This document shows positions 25,490 through 34,001 of a stretch of DNA of 64,000 bases, one piece after another. Under the pieces are notes generated by a model. It made no database searches. It was not told where the DNA came from and saw only the letters and a list, made by a program, of their open reading frames with translations. The stretch lies in contig NC_010001.1 of assembly GCF_000018685.1 (NCBI RefSeq), positions 2,372,001 to 2,436,000 on the forward strand. The letters are read 5' to 3'. Both the position numbers and the translations under genes were made by a program. Within the stretch, counting starts at the first letter, position 1; each line of letters begins with the position of its first letter. The DNA comes from Lachnoclostridium phytofermentans ISDg. Lineage in GTDB: Bacteria; Bacillota; Clostridia; Lachnospirales; Lachnospiraceae.

Positions 25490-25517
25490 ACCAACTATTT
25501 AGTTGGTATTTTTTTTA
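25490..25517 (+). terminator. intrinsic terminator
   Basis: ACCAAC, loop TATTTA and GTTGGT are followed by A and eight T. It lies 180 nt after the GNAT remnant in otherwise empty sequence (25309-25715). Shortly after it a GGAGG sits before ATTACAGAGG, perhaps a dead start codon. Confidence 0.8.
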
Positions 25518-25715
25518 TGCAGAAAAATAGAACGGAGGTAGGCGTATTACAGAGGAAGAAGTACTACAAAAGCTAAAAGCTATTCCATTGTAAAATGCCA
25601 CACTTTACCTGTTTTATTTCTTTCACTAGTGTGCTACTATCTACATGTAACATATTTGTAACATATTTGTAACAATATATTTGTAATATTCGACCTAACC
25701 GGAAGGAGGTTTCTG

Positions 25716-26444
25716 ATGAAATTAACACGATTTGTAGTAGCATCAATGGCAACAATAGCAACGGTCACAACCTTAAGTACACCAACGGCAGTAAAGGCTG
25801 CATCATTTAATGATTTATGTACACAATTAAACGGTAATGTGATAACGGTGAGCGGCAGTAATCAGGATGAGATAATGAGTAAGTTGAAGGATTATGGAAT
25901 TAATCTTAATAATCTTAATTTAGAAAATTGCCCTGGTTCCTCAAATATTGTAGTTCCAGAAACAGAAGTGAAAAAACCAGAGACAGAAGTACCTAAGGTG
26001 GAAGTACCTAAGGTGGAAGCACCTGGTCAATCAGGAAAAAATGACGGTGGTTCTGAATCAAAAACAGATTTATCTTATGCAGAACAAGTTGTGAAATTAG
26101 TAAATGAAGAAAGAGCCAAAAATGGTCTTTCACCACTTACAATTGATAAGTCTGTGGAATCAGCAGCTCTAGTGAGATCAAAGGAAATTGAGAAATCATT
26201 TTCCCACACCAGACCAAACGGAAGTACTTTTAGTACTGCATTAAAAGAGCAGGGTGTAAACTATATGGCAGCAGGTGAAAATATTGCATGGGGCCAGAAA
26301 TCACCTGAAGAAGTTATGCAGGCATGGATGAACAGTGAAGGCCACAGAGCAAATATTTTAAATGCAAAATTCACAAAAATCGGTGTTGGATATTATCAAA
26401 ATTCCAATGGAACAAAATATTGGACACAGTTATTTACTAATTAA
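25716..26444 (+). CDS. secreted CAP/SCP-domain protein
   Basis: The protein has 242 residues and starts at ATG 25716 after GGAAGGAGGT. A Sec signal peptide (residues 1-28, ending VKAA) is followed by a ~50-residue domain of unknown type and a Pro/Glu/Val spacer with repeats such as ETEVPKVEVPKVE. The C-terminal CAP domain (~120-242) has VKLVNEERAKNGLSPL, FSHTRPNGSTF, GENIAW and MNSEGHRANILN, the YkwD-type signature. Such proteins are exported and often linked to spores or the cell surface, but their biochemical role is unsettled. A repeat CATATTTGTAA precedes the ribosome site, and a strong terminator follows. Confidence 0.93.
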   Translation: MKLTRFVVASMATIATVTTLSTPTAVKAASFNDLCTQLNGNVITVSGSNQDEIMSKLKDYGINLNNLNLENCPGSSNIVVPETEVKKPETEVPKVEVPKVEAPGQSGKNDGGSESKTDLSYAEQVVKLVNEERAKNGLSPLTIDKSVESAALVRSKEIEKSFSHTRPNGSTFSTALKEQGVNYMAAGENIAWGQKSPEEVMQAWMNSEGHRANILNAKFTKIGVGYYQNSNGTKYWTQLFTN

Positions 26445-26495
26445 GATAAAATATAAAATAAAATATAATATAAAATAAATTTGACTATAAACTTG

Positions 26496-26537
26496 AAAAA
26501 CAGCAGAAAATCCATAATCGGATTTCTGCTGTTTTTT
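26496..26537 (+). terminator. terminator after CAP-domain gene
   Basis: CAGCAGAAAATCC pairs with GGATTTCTGCTG (one bulge) and is followed by six T. After it, 26541-26747 holds only an AAGGAGGG without a proper gene and a possible 18-codon remnant near 26611. Confidence 0.88.
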
Positions 26538-26747
26538 CAGATTATAGCTCATTGACAACCACATATCGATTAGTAGATAATGAACTCATAAGGAGGGTGT
26601 ATATAGGTAATATGATTATTTATGAAAGCAATCACATAAAATACTTAATATTGAAAGTTAGAAGATAATACTGTATTCTGTAAATAGGTAAAGCGGAATT
26701 TTAAGTAAAATTTTGAAGCACAATTTTATGAAGGGGTTAGTATATAA

Positions 26748-27455
26748 ATGAATAAATTATTATTGAGATTTGTGAAACTATTACCTGAGCATTTAATAAC
26801 TAAATTTGTTAAGTTTTATGTTAATTCGCAGATGAAAAAGCATGTAAGTTTAGATGTAAAAGGTCTTGAAAACTTAGATAGTGATTTAAAAAGACCTTAT
26901 TTGTTTGTGTGCAATCATTTAAGCAATTCAGATGGTTTAGTATTGAACAAAGTACTAGAAAAAGAGAATATTATTTTTGTCGCTGGAAAAAAATTAGAAT
27001 CTAATTCTCTAACCGCTTTAGGATTTAAAATCGTTAGATCAATATCAATATTGCCAAATTCACCTGATAAAGATGCGATTAAAAAGGTCATTAGCGCAGT
27101 AAAAGAAGGTAACAGCATTTTAATATTTCCCGAAGGTACTCGGAGCAGAACAGCAAAGATGATTGAAGGGAAAAAAGGAATTTTGCTCTTTGCAAAGCTC
27201 ACCAATGCTCCTATAGTACCAATAGGTATTTGGGGTACGGAAAAATTTATGCCTATAGAGGAAGATATGGGTAAAGAGGCATTTAATGATGCTAATATAA
27301 ATATTAACATAGGTGAAGTTTTCAATCTGCCTAAAAAAAGTGAGGATGAAACCAAAGGAAACTGGGAAGCAAATTGTTTAAATCATATTATGGTGAGTAT
27401 TTCTGAACTTTTACCAAGAGAATATAGAGGATTTTATGCTGACAAAAACAAATAG
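26748..27455 (+). CDS. plsC: 1-acyl-glycerol-3-phosphate acyltransferase family protein
   Basis: The protein has 235 residues from ATG 26748. It carries the acyltransferase block I as CNHLSNSDGLVL (His-x4-Asp) and block III as FPEGTRSRTAKM, followed by the PIVPIGIWGTEKFMP block. PlsC-type enzymes add a fatty acyl chain to lysophosphatidic acid at the inner face of the membrane. The N-terminus has a weakly hydrophobic helix (LLLRFVKLLPEHLI). It is not next to other lipid genes, so it may be a secondary paralogue with a different acceptor. Confidence 0.88.
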   Translation: MNKLLLRFVKLLPEHLITKFVKFYVNSQMKKHVSLDVKGLENLDSDLKRPYLFVCNHLSNSDGLVLNKVLEKENIIFVAGKKLESNSLTALGFKIVRSISILPNSPDKDAIKKVISAVKEGNSILIFPEGTRSRTAKMIEGKKGILLFAKLTNAPIVPIGIWGTEKFMPIEEDMGKEAFNDANININIGEVFNLPKKSEDETKGNWEANCLNHIMVSISELLPREYRGFYADKNK

Positions 27456-27569
27456 TAATGGATTTTATCTTATAATGTAAATAGTATAAGCACAGATTAT
27501 CTGAATAATAAATGGTAAAGTATGTTGTATTATTTGATAACGATAATAAAATAGGAGGATCTAATAATA

Positions 27570-27968
27570 ATGAAATCAAAAATGCATTTAAGTAAAAAAA
27601 TCATTTTTTGTGCATTTATTTGTATTGCTGTTTTGCTTGGCATATTTCTCGCTATGAATTTGTACATATTACTGAGCACTCCTAAACAATATATGATAAC
27701 ATCAGAGAATTTTATTGATTATCAGCCACATTATGAATGTTCAGGCTATTCCTCTGCTTATGTATTAAGAAGTCTTGGCGAAAATGCCAATGGCTTAGAA
27801 TTGTATAATAATATTTCTAATAAGAATAATGATGGAACGGTTTCATCGGAGGCTTTAGTTGAATTTCTTAAAGAAAAGGGATACTCCGTAAAACTTTGTA
27901 GCGGTACGTTGATGCAGTTAAAACACGAAATTAGCAAAGGTACCCCTGTTACTTTTAATAAGTTCTAA
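27570..27968 (+). pseudogene. C39-like cysteine peptidase, truncated
   Basis: ATG 27570 after AGGAGG opens 132 residues. One N-terminal membrane anchor (IIFCAFICIAVLLGIFLAM) is followed by a papain-like fold start with the presumed catalytic Cys in HYECSGYSSAYVLRSLGE. The sequence breaks off at ISKGTPVTFNKF, where related proteins continue with a strand and the catalytic His. About half the catalytic domain is missing, so the product should be inactive. The family call (peptidase C39-like) comes from the Cys motif and is moderately sure. Confidence 0.55.
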
Positions 27969-28009
27969 AACTTACGAAAAGTAACACCCAAAAAGATATA
28001 GAATAAAAG

Positions 28010-29404
28010 TTATTGTACAAAGGTTGTCATGCCAACCGTATCACATTGCTCTCCTTGAATATTAGCATTCATCTTCTGAGTAAAAATTCTATAATATCTT
28101 GCTCGGCGAGCAACTGCTCCAGTTCCGTTTTCTGACTGTCCTGACTCATTGTTGATTATAACAATGGTTAATCCAAAATTACCGTTATATTGAGCATTTG
28201 GACTACCTGGTTTCGGTTGCCAGATTCCACTGATTACTTCGTGGCAAGAAGGTTTTGGAGGTTGTGGTGTCATCCAGAACCATATACCGGTCATAAAGCC
28301 CATTACACCATTACTTGTAAGTAACTCAGGGTTTTTTAGAAGTATTGAGCTATCTCCTAAAATAACATCAGAGCAAAGACCATAGTTATAATTATAAGAT
28401 AATTGAATTGGTCCTCTGCCATGATAACTCTTTCCGGCTACTGGGAGGTAATTAGTTCCGGTGCTTTGCACATAACCGATAGCAGTTGAACCAATAAAAC
28501 CTACCTCTTCATTAAAGTAGAGTCCGGTCAAAGAATCATTTGACACTTCACCACCGATCGTACCGCCACCGGTTTCATGAGAGATATTCGCTAAAAATCC
28601 TGCCAACTCTCTTTTTTGAGTATTGTTATTACCTACAGCCAGAAAGGAGCCATAGTCACATATTTTAGTTTGAAGAGGCTTTGATTGAAGCCATTCAGCA
28701 TCAAAATTAGGATCGGAATAAGTAAGCTTTTGTTCTTTTGTAGTCTTATCCAAACGAATAATACGGTAACACCATTCGGATCCTTCATACCATTGAACCT
28801 TAACAATGGTATTTGCCAAAGTTTTTAAGGCTTCCTTTAGATTATTGTAAGAATAATAATCTGGAATATTAGAGGTGTTAGGATAGTACTGTGCAGTTGC
28901 AGAACAAGTTTTCCATAATGGAGAGCCGAAGCGGTATGGGAAAAGCTCATTATAAGCTGTCTCTTGTATAAGTTGGTTTAGTCTGTTAAGTGCCTTTTCA
29001 GGTGAATACTCTGGGTTGATACCCCCATATAAGGAAAGAATTTCAGAATCCGTCAATATTTTGTTTATTGAAACTGAACTTTCTTGTTTTTGATAATTCT
29101 TTTCGTCCTCAGGAACGGTCCATTCTGCATCACCTACTAAAGCCCAAGGGTCACCGGCATTTGGCTTTTGTCCAGCATTAGCATACCATTTATTTTGATA
29201 AATTTTACCTATGTAATATACTTTTGTACCACTTTGTGAATAATTCATGTAATCTTTCCAAAAAGGATATGGCGGCTCAGTTTTTTCACTGAGTGCTATA
29301 GAATTATACAAAGGTGTTTTATCTGCCGCATAAATAGAGATTGAAGGAAAAATGATAAACAGTAACAGAGAAAAACAAAGAATTCGTTGCAATTTTAATT
29401 TCAT
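28010..29404 (-). CDS. secreted GH19 chitinase with chitin-binding module
   Basis: The protein has 464 residues from ATG 29404 after AGGAGGA. A signal peptide (residues 1-27, ending IYAA) is followed by a CBM5/12-like module (KVYYIGKIYQNKWYANAGQK, with GDPWALVGDAEW). A linker domain of ~120 residues comes next, then the GH19 catalytic domain. The catalytic Glu is near 277 in NISHETGGG, and FNEEVGF and the family signature YHGRGPIQLSYNYNYG follow. It would cleave chitin outside the cell. GH19 is uncommon in clostridia, so acquisition is possible. It converges with the truncated C39-like gene. Confidence 0.92.
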   Translation of the reverse strand: MKLKLQRILCFSLLLFIIFPSISIYAADKTPLYNSIALSEKTEPPYPFWKDYMNYSQSGTKVYYIGKIYQNKWYANAGQKPNAGDPWALVGDAEWTVPEDEKNYQKQESSVSINKILTDSEILSLYGGINPEYSPEKALNRLNQLIQETAYNELFPYRFGSPLWKTCSATAQYYPNTSNIPDYYSYNNLKEALKTLANTIVKVQWYEGSEWCYRIIRLDKTTKEQKLTYSDPNFDAEWLQSKPLQTKICDYGSFLAVGNNNTQKRELAGFLANISHETGGGTIGGEVSNDSLTGLYFNEEVGFIGSTAIGYVQSTGTNYLPVAGKSYHGRGPIQLSYNYNYGLCSDVILGDSSILLKNPELLTSNGVMGFMTGIWFWMTPQPPKPSCHEVISGIWQPKPGSPNAQYNGNFGLTIVIINNESGQSENGTGAVARRARYYRIFTQKMNANIQGEQCDTVGMTTFVQ

Positions 29405-29723
29405 AAAATCCTCCTATACGTTAGAATAAAGTTAATAGTTACAATATCTATATATACCTACATATATCAAAAATATATTAACATAAATGTTTGGGACTAA
29501 CAATATAAAAATGTAAATAATGCCCATTAAAATTAAAAGTACACTATTCATGATTAATTTTGCTAAATAATGTACAAAAGAGATTAAATATTGATATTTT
29601 GTAAAATATGAAATGTTCTTTTGGCTAAGTTAATGAAGTAAGAGGTATCAATGAAAAACAAAAAAATATTGTTAATATTTTAAATAGGGATCAAAAATCT
29701 GAATTCAAGGGGGTGAAATAAAT
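29405..29723. other. AT-rich intergenic region, nothing identified
   Basis: About 320 bp lie between the chitinase start and the DUF4177 remnant. No convincing gene, hairpin or repeat was found; promoters for both sides must lie here but no strong boxes stand out. Confidence 0.5.
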
Positions 29724-29847
29724 ATGAAAAAATATGAATACAAATGTGTTTTTATAGCGGGGTTAGGAGAACGAACAAAAAGAAGGATGGGAATTGGTGG
29801 AAATATACTGGTGCTGGCATTATTTTAAGAGAGAATTAATAACATAA
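29724..29847 (+). pseudogene. DUF4177-like small protein, internally deleted and frameshifted
   Basis: ATG 29724 follows AAGGGGGTG. The first frame reads MKKYEYKCVFIAGLGERTKR, the typical DUF4177 start, and stops at TAA 29826. The expected second half, KEGWELVEIYWCWHYFKREL, appears in the next frame and ends at TAA 29845. The middle few residues are missing. The two halves together are shorter than the ~60-residue family norm. The function of DUF4177 is unknown. Confidence 0.6.
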
Positions 29848-29912
29848 TAACTTACATATTTTTAAATTGAAAAACTTTATATTACTAATACAAATAAATG
29901 AGGTAAAATAAG

Positions 29913-30074
29913 ATGAAAAAAATTGAAAATATGCTTTTGGGTATTGGAGTTCTTTTAGTAACAATTATCATGCATCTAAGTGTTGAAGCATTATTATTGA
30001 CAGATTTCCTAGGAATAATTGGTGTTATTATTTTAATAGCTAGTTATAATTCAAAAGATAATGATAAAAACTAG
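29913..30074 (+). CDS. 53-residue membrane protein
   Basis: ATG 29913, preceded by GAGGT, opens 53 codons to TAG 30074. Two hydrophobic segments are separated by a short loop (LLLGIGVLLVTIIMHLSV and LIGV-type GIIGVIILIA), with a charged tail SYNSKDNDKN. It is a small two-helix inner-membrane protein. A perfect terminator lies 17 nt after the stop, which supports a real gene. The family was not recognised. Confidence 0.6.
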   Translation: MKKIENMLLGIGVLLVTIIMHLSVEALLLTDFLGIIGVIILIASYNSKDNDKN

Positions 30075-30091
30075 TAGATTATTTAAGCTCC

Positions 30092-30136
30092 AAAATCAAA
30101 CGACTTATCCTCATAAAAGATAAGTCGTTTGATTTT
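30092..30136. terminator. bidirectional terminator
   Basis: AAAATCAAACGACTTATC (30092-30109) pairs perfectly over 18 bp with GATAAGTCGTTTGATTTT (30119-30136). It separates two convergent genes. Confidence 0.92.
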
Positions 30137-30147
30137 AGTTATAACCA

Positions 30148-30717
30148 TTAGTTACTTCTCATATTAACTTTACATGGAATTTCAGTTAGTGTACGAAATA
30201 CTAAAGAATCAGAAATAATTATTCTTAGTATTGGATGTATTTTTGAATCCATGTCTTTTTCTGATGCATAAACAATGAGTGGAGAATGTTCCTCACCTGT
30301 TATTAGCAGACCTTTGTTTTCTATGGATCCTTGTAACCATGATTTCACCATTGATGTTACATCAATTTCTGAATAGCCAAGATTTATGTTGTCTTCAAAG
30401 TCTTCTTTATAAGTACAATCAAATCTTAGTGGTGAAAAGCAACCAACAAATGGGCTGTAAAAATCGATGAGTGGATATACGCTATATTGATTGCTTAATG
30501 TTTTTTGATTCTTACAACACATTGGTAGTTTATAAAGAATAAGCTTAGAACTTTGCACTAGATTCATGTTTAAAAATAATGGAAGATCAAAGTAGAGATA
30601 TATGGATTCTTTACAGCAATCATTTTGACCTAATAATAATCGTTCTTCGTTATCGTTTTTACAACAATTTATTGAAAAATTATCTGATTCTCTGCATCTT
30701 AAATCTATTACATGCAT
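30148..30717 (-). CDS. DNRLRE-like domain protein
   Basis: The protein has 189 residues from ATG 30717 after AGGAGGG. It is a single beta-rich domain: IYLYFDLPLFLNMNLVQSSK near residue 40 and EIDVTSMVKSWLQGSIENKG near 120 match the layout of DNRLRE-type domains, which occur on secreted and surface proteins. It has no signal peptide and several Cys pairs (CC at three places). Cytosolic or spore-coat placement is conceivable for such signal-less Cys-rich forms. It is divergent from an unrecognised small protein gene at 30848. Confidence 0.55.
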   Translation of the reverse strand: MHVIDLRCRESDNFSINCCKNDNEERLLLGQNDCCKESIYLYFDLPLFLNMNLVQSSKLILYKLPMCCKNQKTLSNQYSVYPLIDFYSPFVGCFSPLRFDCTYKEDFEDNINLGYSEIDVTSMVKSWLQGSIENKGLLITGEEHSPLIVYASEKDMDSKIHPILRIIISDSLVFRTLTEIPCKVNMRSN

Positions 30718-30847
30718 AGTTATCCCTCCTCCTATAATATACGCAATCTTGCGAATAAAGTCACATGCACAAAATAAAATATTTTAAATATAATAAAATA
30801 GGGTTTTAAATAGAATTTGAAATAATTTTGAGAAAGGGTGAGTTTTT

Positions 30848-31159
30848 ATGGCTATTAATGTAAGTGTAACTAATGCAGAACCGTTTGACAAAAGTGTGAA
30901 TGACGCGTTTTATGACATTACTTTTAAAAATACGAATTCATTTGATTATGCAGGAAGCTCAAATATTTATTATGTTGCTTTGCTTACCGACTCCACACCT
31001 GGAACAGCTTTGACTCAAGAAGTAACATTTTTAATTTTTGAGGCTACACAAGGAACTATAGCAGCTGACACAGAACAGAATTTTACATTTGAAAACACTG
31101 AAAAGCTAATTGCACCAGTGACTGCAAGTAATGGTAGAATCTTGTACGTCGCTCAATAA
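30848..31159 (+). CDS. 103-residue hypothetical protein
   Basis: ATG 30848 lies after AAAGGGTGAG. The 103 residues form a beta-rich, Thr/Asn/Ala-rich chain (AINVSVTNAEPFDKSVNDAF, later LTDSTPGTALTQEVTFLIFE) with no Cys, no signal and no membrane segment. This composition suits a small beta-sandwich, as found in spore or surface assembly proteins. It is divergent from the DNRLRE-like gene and followed by a strong terminator. No family was recognised. Confidence 0.7.
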   Translation: MAINVSVTNAEPFDKSVNDAFYDITFKNTNSFDYAGSSNIYYVALLTDSTPGTALTQEVTFLIFEATQGTIAADTEQNFTFENTEKLIAPVTASNGRILYVAQ

Positions 31160-31167
31160 TTTATAAT

Positions 31168-31203
31168 AAAAGATACAGCCAGTTAAATCTGGCTGTATCT
31201 TTT
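31168..31203 (+). terminator. terminator after 103-residue gene
   Basis: AAAAGATACAGCCAG, loop TTAAAT and CTGGCTGTATCTTTT form a perfect 15-bp stem. Confidence 0.92.
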
Positions 31204-31311
31204 ATTAAATTGCAAACATTTCACTGAGATATGCGAATTGTGAGTATACTTTGATCAAAAAGGTAACATTGATATTTTAAATTCATATGATAAAGAAAAA
31301 GGTTTTTTTCT

Positions 31312-31665
31312 ATGGAATTAACGGAGAGATATGAAATTGTAATTTCATATGTAGGGAGAATAAGACCAGGTGTAGAATTAATAGAAGATGTTTGGAGTAC
31401 AGCGATATTAGAGGAGTATAAGAAATCTGCTATATATGTGAATGCAATAATTGATGAAAGGTCATTGGTATGTGTAGATTGTTCCAAAAGAGAAAAGGTT
31501 TTTGTAGTTAATGCAATAAGGAACCCAATACAAACACCAGATAAAGATGCATATTATAAAGCTTTAGGAAATATCGTATTCCAAGTAAGGAGAGATTTGA
31601 ATGCTCCATATACCCTTATCTCAATTGGGGCAGTTCAAGTCTCATATTTTCCTTATAACCCGTAA
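31312..31665 (+). CDS. 117-residue hypothetical protein
   Basis: The frame starts at ATG 31312 with only a weak AAAGG upstream and encodes 117 residues. There is no signal peptide or membrane helix. Notable pieces are YVGRIRPGVELIEDVWSTAI, a Cys pair in SLVCVDCSKREKV, and the C-terminal FQVRRDLNAPYTLISIGAVQ ending YFPYNP. It reads like a conserved globular or coat-type protein. Together with the DNRLRE-like and 103-residue genes it forms a small group of signal-less beta-rich proteins. The family was not recognised. Confidence 0.6.
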   Translation: MELTERYEIVISYVGRIRPGVELIEDVWSTAILEEYKKSAIYVNAIIDERSLVCVDCSKREKVFVVNAIRNPIQTPDKDAYYKALGNIVFQVRRDLNAPYTLISIGAVQVSYFPYNP

Positions 31666-31880
31666 AACAGGTAGGTCTATGACCTAAGAATAATTAGGAC
31701 AAGAGTTAAGTAATTCGATTCTAAATTAATATTTATTAGAATTCATTTAAAAACAATTCACTTCTTTATTTTCAGCTATATTATCTACAAATTGTTTAAA
31801 ATCAAAAAGGTAGACTAGTAACTTATCTTCATCGATTAGAGAAAAAATCTTAAAAACATAAAAAGGGACTGACCTGATTA

Positions 31881-31916
31881 GAATAAAAAAACAGACTACT
31901 TGTCTGTTTTTTATTC
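31881..31916. terminator. intrinsic terminator, probably for the broken minus-strand gene
   Basis: AAAAAACAGAC, loop TACTT and GTCTGTTTTTT form a strong stem with tracts on both strands. It lies only 6 nt beyond the inferred original stop (31922) of the damaged minus-strand gene. Confidence 0.85.
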
Positions 31917-31921
31917 TGACT

Positions 31922-32334
31922 TTATTTATATTTATCATATATAGATTGTAGTAATGATGTTGGAATATAATTAGTAATAAATTATGTAAGGATTCATACT
32001 TTATCTTTTTAATATTTCCATATATTATAATGCTTTTTATATTATCATTATATTTTATCCGAAGAATCCAACTCACTCCTGCTGATTTCATTATATAATC
32101 ACTAGTTTCACGTGTGTATTTCCCGGAGAGATACTCTAATAACTTTTCTTTCATATCATTGTCCTTAATCTCTACTTCCTTTCCATCATGCCATAAATAT
32201 AGTTCATAAGGCTTGTCATTAGAAATACCAATAAGTCTCCACAAATCTGTTCTTAAAGGATATTTTATCAAATTGTAAGTTAATAAAATAGTAATGATAC
32301 AAAGTATTATAATAGCAAACTATTTCTTTTTCAT
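31922..32334 (-). pseudogene. anchored protein with amber codon and frameshift
   Basis: ATG 32334 follows AAAGGTGG on minus and reads MKKK then TAG (32322-32320), after which the same frame continues FAIIILCIITILLTYNLIKY, a membrane anchor, and LWRLIGISNDKPYELYLWHD. Near the 3' end the frame changes: YDKYK followed by TAA at 31924-31922 appears in another frame, just before a terminator. The in-frame read-through to 31747 crosses that terminator and is not credible. Two lesions therefore inactivate a ~135-residue anchored protein of unknown family. Confidence 0.65.
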
Positions 32335-32649
32335 AAAACCACCTTTGATTAAAAATTAAGATCTTCCATGGTTATATAAACATTGATAAAATATTAATAC
32401 GTAATATTTCTTAAAATATTTTTTTAAAATATAACAGATTTTATCAGATATAAATATTTTATATTACATTAATAGTAAATGTCAATATATAACAGTTTGT
32501 ATTAAAAGCGAATTAATAATTTTCTTACTAAGCATTGGTTTGTTTTTCTTTAATAACAGTAGATTTATTAAAGGTAATGTAAATTAATACATAATATCTA
32601 AGCCGACAATTTAACATAAGTAAATATAAATTCAATAAAAATATAAGCA

Positions 32650-32691
32650 AAAAACGAAAATACCCTATATAGTACGGGTGTTTTCGTTTTT
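32650..32691. terminator. strong hairpin upstream of the arg operon
   Basis: AAAAACGAAAATACCC pairs over 16 bp with GGGTGTTTTCGTTTTT. It insulates argC from upstream reading. The rest of 32335-32649 is AT-rich with no gene seen. Confidence 0.8.
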
Positions 32692-32740
32692 GGTTATGGG
32701 TGCTATAATAAATAATTATAAATGAACATATAAATTAAGC

Positions 32741-32775
32741 TTGCATAATATACAATACAGATGTATAATTATGAA
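32741..32775 (+). promoter_or_regulatory. argC promoter with paired ARG-box-like sites
   Basis: TTGCAT (32741-32746) and TATAAT (32764-32769) are 17 bp apart. ARG-box-like 14-mers TGCATAATATACAA (32742-32755) and TGTATAATTATGAA (32762-32775) overlap the two boxes, 20 bp start-to-start. ArgR/AhrC binding here would block RNA polymerase. A second, extended -10 (TGCTATAAT) lies at 32701-32709. Confidence 0.6.
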
Positions 32776-32813
32776 CACTTTAGAATATTTTACCTTATGA
32801 GAATGGAGGCTAT

Positions 32814-33854
32814 ATGATTAAGGTTGGCATTATTGGATCTACAGGGTACGCAGGGCAAGAGTTGGTACGGATTTTATTACAGCACAAAGAGGTTTCAATT
32901 GTGTGGTATGGGTCAAAAAGTTACATAGATAAAAAATACTCGGAAGTATTTCAAAATATGTTTCAAATAGTGGAGGAAAGTTGTTTTGATGATAATATGG
33001 AAGAACTAGCTAGACACGTGGATGTCATCTTTACAGCAACACCGCAAGGGTTCTGTGCCTCAGTAATGACAGAGGATATCTTATCCAAAGTAAAAGTAAT
33101 TGATTTAAGTGCAGACTACCGGATAAAAGATGTAAAGACTTATGAGGAATGGTATGGAATAAAGCATAACAGTCCGGATTTTCTAAAAGAAGCGGTATAT
33201 GGATTATGTGAGTTTAACAGAGAGGATATAAAAAAAGCACGTTTAATTGCTAATCCTGGATGTTATCCTACTTGTTCTATCTTATCGATATATCCACTGA
33301 TAAAAGAAGGAATAATTGAAACTGATAGTATTATCATAGATGCAAAGTCAGGTGTTTCAGGAGCTGGTAGAGGTGCAAAGGTTGATAATCTTTACTGTGA
33401 GGTAAATGAAAATATGAAAGCTTATGGTGTAAGTACACACCGCCATACCCCTGAGATTGAAGAACAATTCTCCTTGATAACGTTGGAGAACGTAACGATT
33501 AATTTTACTCCACATTTAGTTCCAATGAACCGTGGGATATTAATAACTGCTTACGGAAAATTAAAGAAGCGAGTCAGCTATGAGGAAGTTAAGGAAATTT
33601 ATGATAGATATTATGAGAAGGAATATTTTGTACGTGTTTTAGAAAAAGGGATGCCCCCTGAAACTCGCTGGGTAGAAGGAAGTAATTTTGTAGATGTAAA
33701 TTTTGTTATAGATAATCGAACAAACCGAATTATTATGATGGGAGCTATGGATAATTTGGTAAAAGGTGCGGCAGGGCAGGCAGTTCAAAATATGAACCTA
33801 ATGTTTGGGTTACCAGAACAAGAAGGACTTAAATTAGTACCAATGTTTCCTTAA
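32814..33854 (+). CDS. argC: N-acetyl-gamma-glutamyl-phosphate reductase
   Basis: The enzyme has 346 residues from ATG 32814 and is the first gene of the arginine operon. It reduces N-acetylglutamyl phosphate to the semialdehyde with NADPH. The Rossmann start is KVGIIGSTGYAGQELVRIL, and the catalytic Cys150 lies in ANPGCYPT. KSGVSGAGRGA and THRHTPEIEEQ complete the active site. Length and motifs are those of the long (type 1) ArgC. The ARG-box-like promoter at 32741 should make it arginine-repressible. Confidence 0.97.
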   Translation: MIKVGIIGSTGYAGQELVRILLQHKEVSIVWYGSKSYIDKKYSEVFQNMFQIVEESCFDDNMEELARHVDVIFTATPQGFCASVMTEDILSKVKVIDLSADYRIKDVKTYEEWYGIKHNSPDFLKEAVYGLCEFNREDIKKARLIANPGCYPTCSILSIYPLIKEGIIETDSIIIDAKSGVSGAGRGAKVDNLYCEVNENMKAYGVSTHRHTPEIEEQFSLITLENVTINFTPHLVPMNRGILITAYGKLKKRVSYEEVKEIYDRYYEKEYFVRVLEKGMPPETRWVEGSNFVDVNFVIDNRTNRIIMMGAMDNLVKGAAGQAVQNMNLMFGLPEQEGLKLVPMFP

Positions 33855-34001
33855 TTTATGGAGTATAAACGGGAGAAAGTACCTACACTCACTTTTACTT
33901 GTAACGAATAAGAAAACATGGATTAATATCTAACTTTAGATGCGGATAAAACAACGGAGAGAAAGGAGAGTATAAGGGGAGTTCCTTATACAAAAACATT
34001 T

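Noticed and set aside
25543..25592. GGAGG followed by ATTACAGAGGAAGAA, a 15-codon frame
   Set aside because: The start would be ATT and the peptide stops at once; at most a dead gene start.
26915..27355. Minus-strand 146-codon frame
   Set aside because: It is antisense to plsC, with no ribosome site.
31747..32271. 174-residue reading of the minus-strand gene
   Set aside because: It starts without a proper start codon inside the gene and reads through a strong terminator; the damaged gene at 31922-32334 explains the data better.
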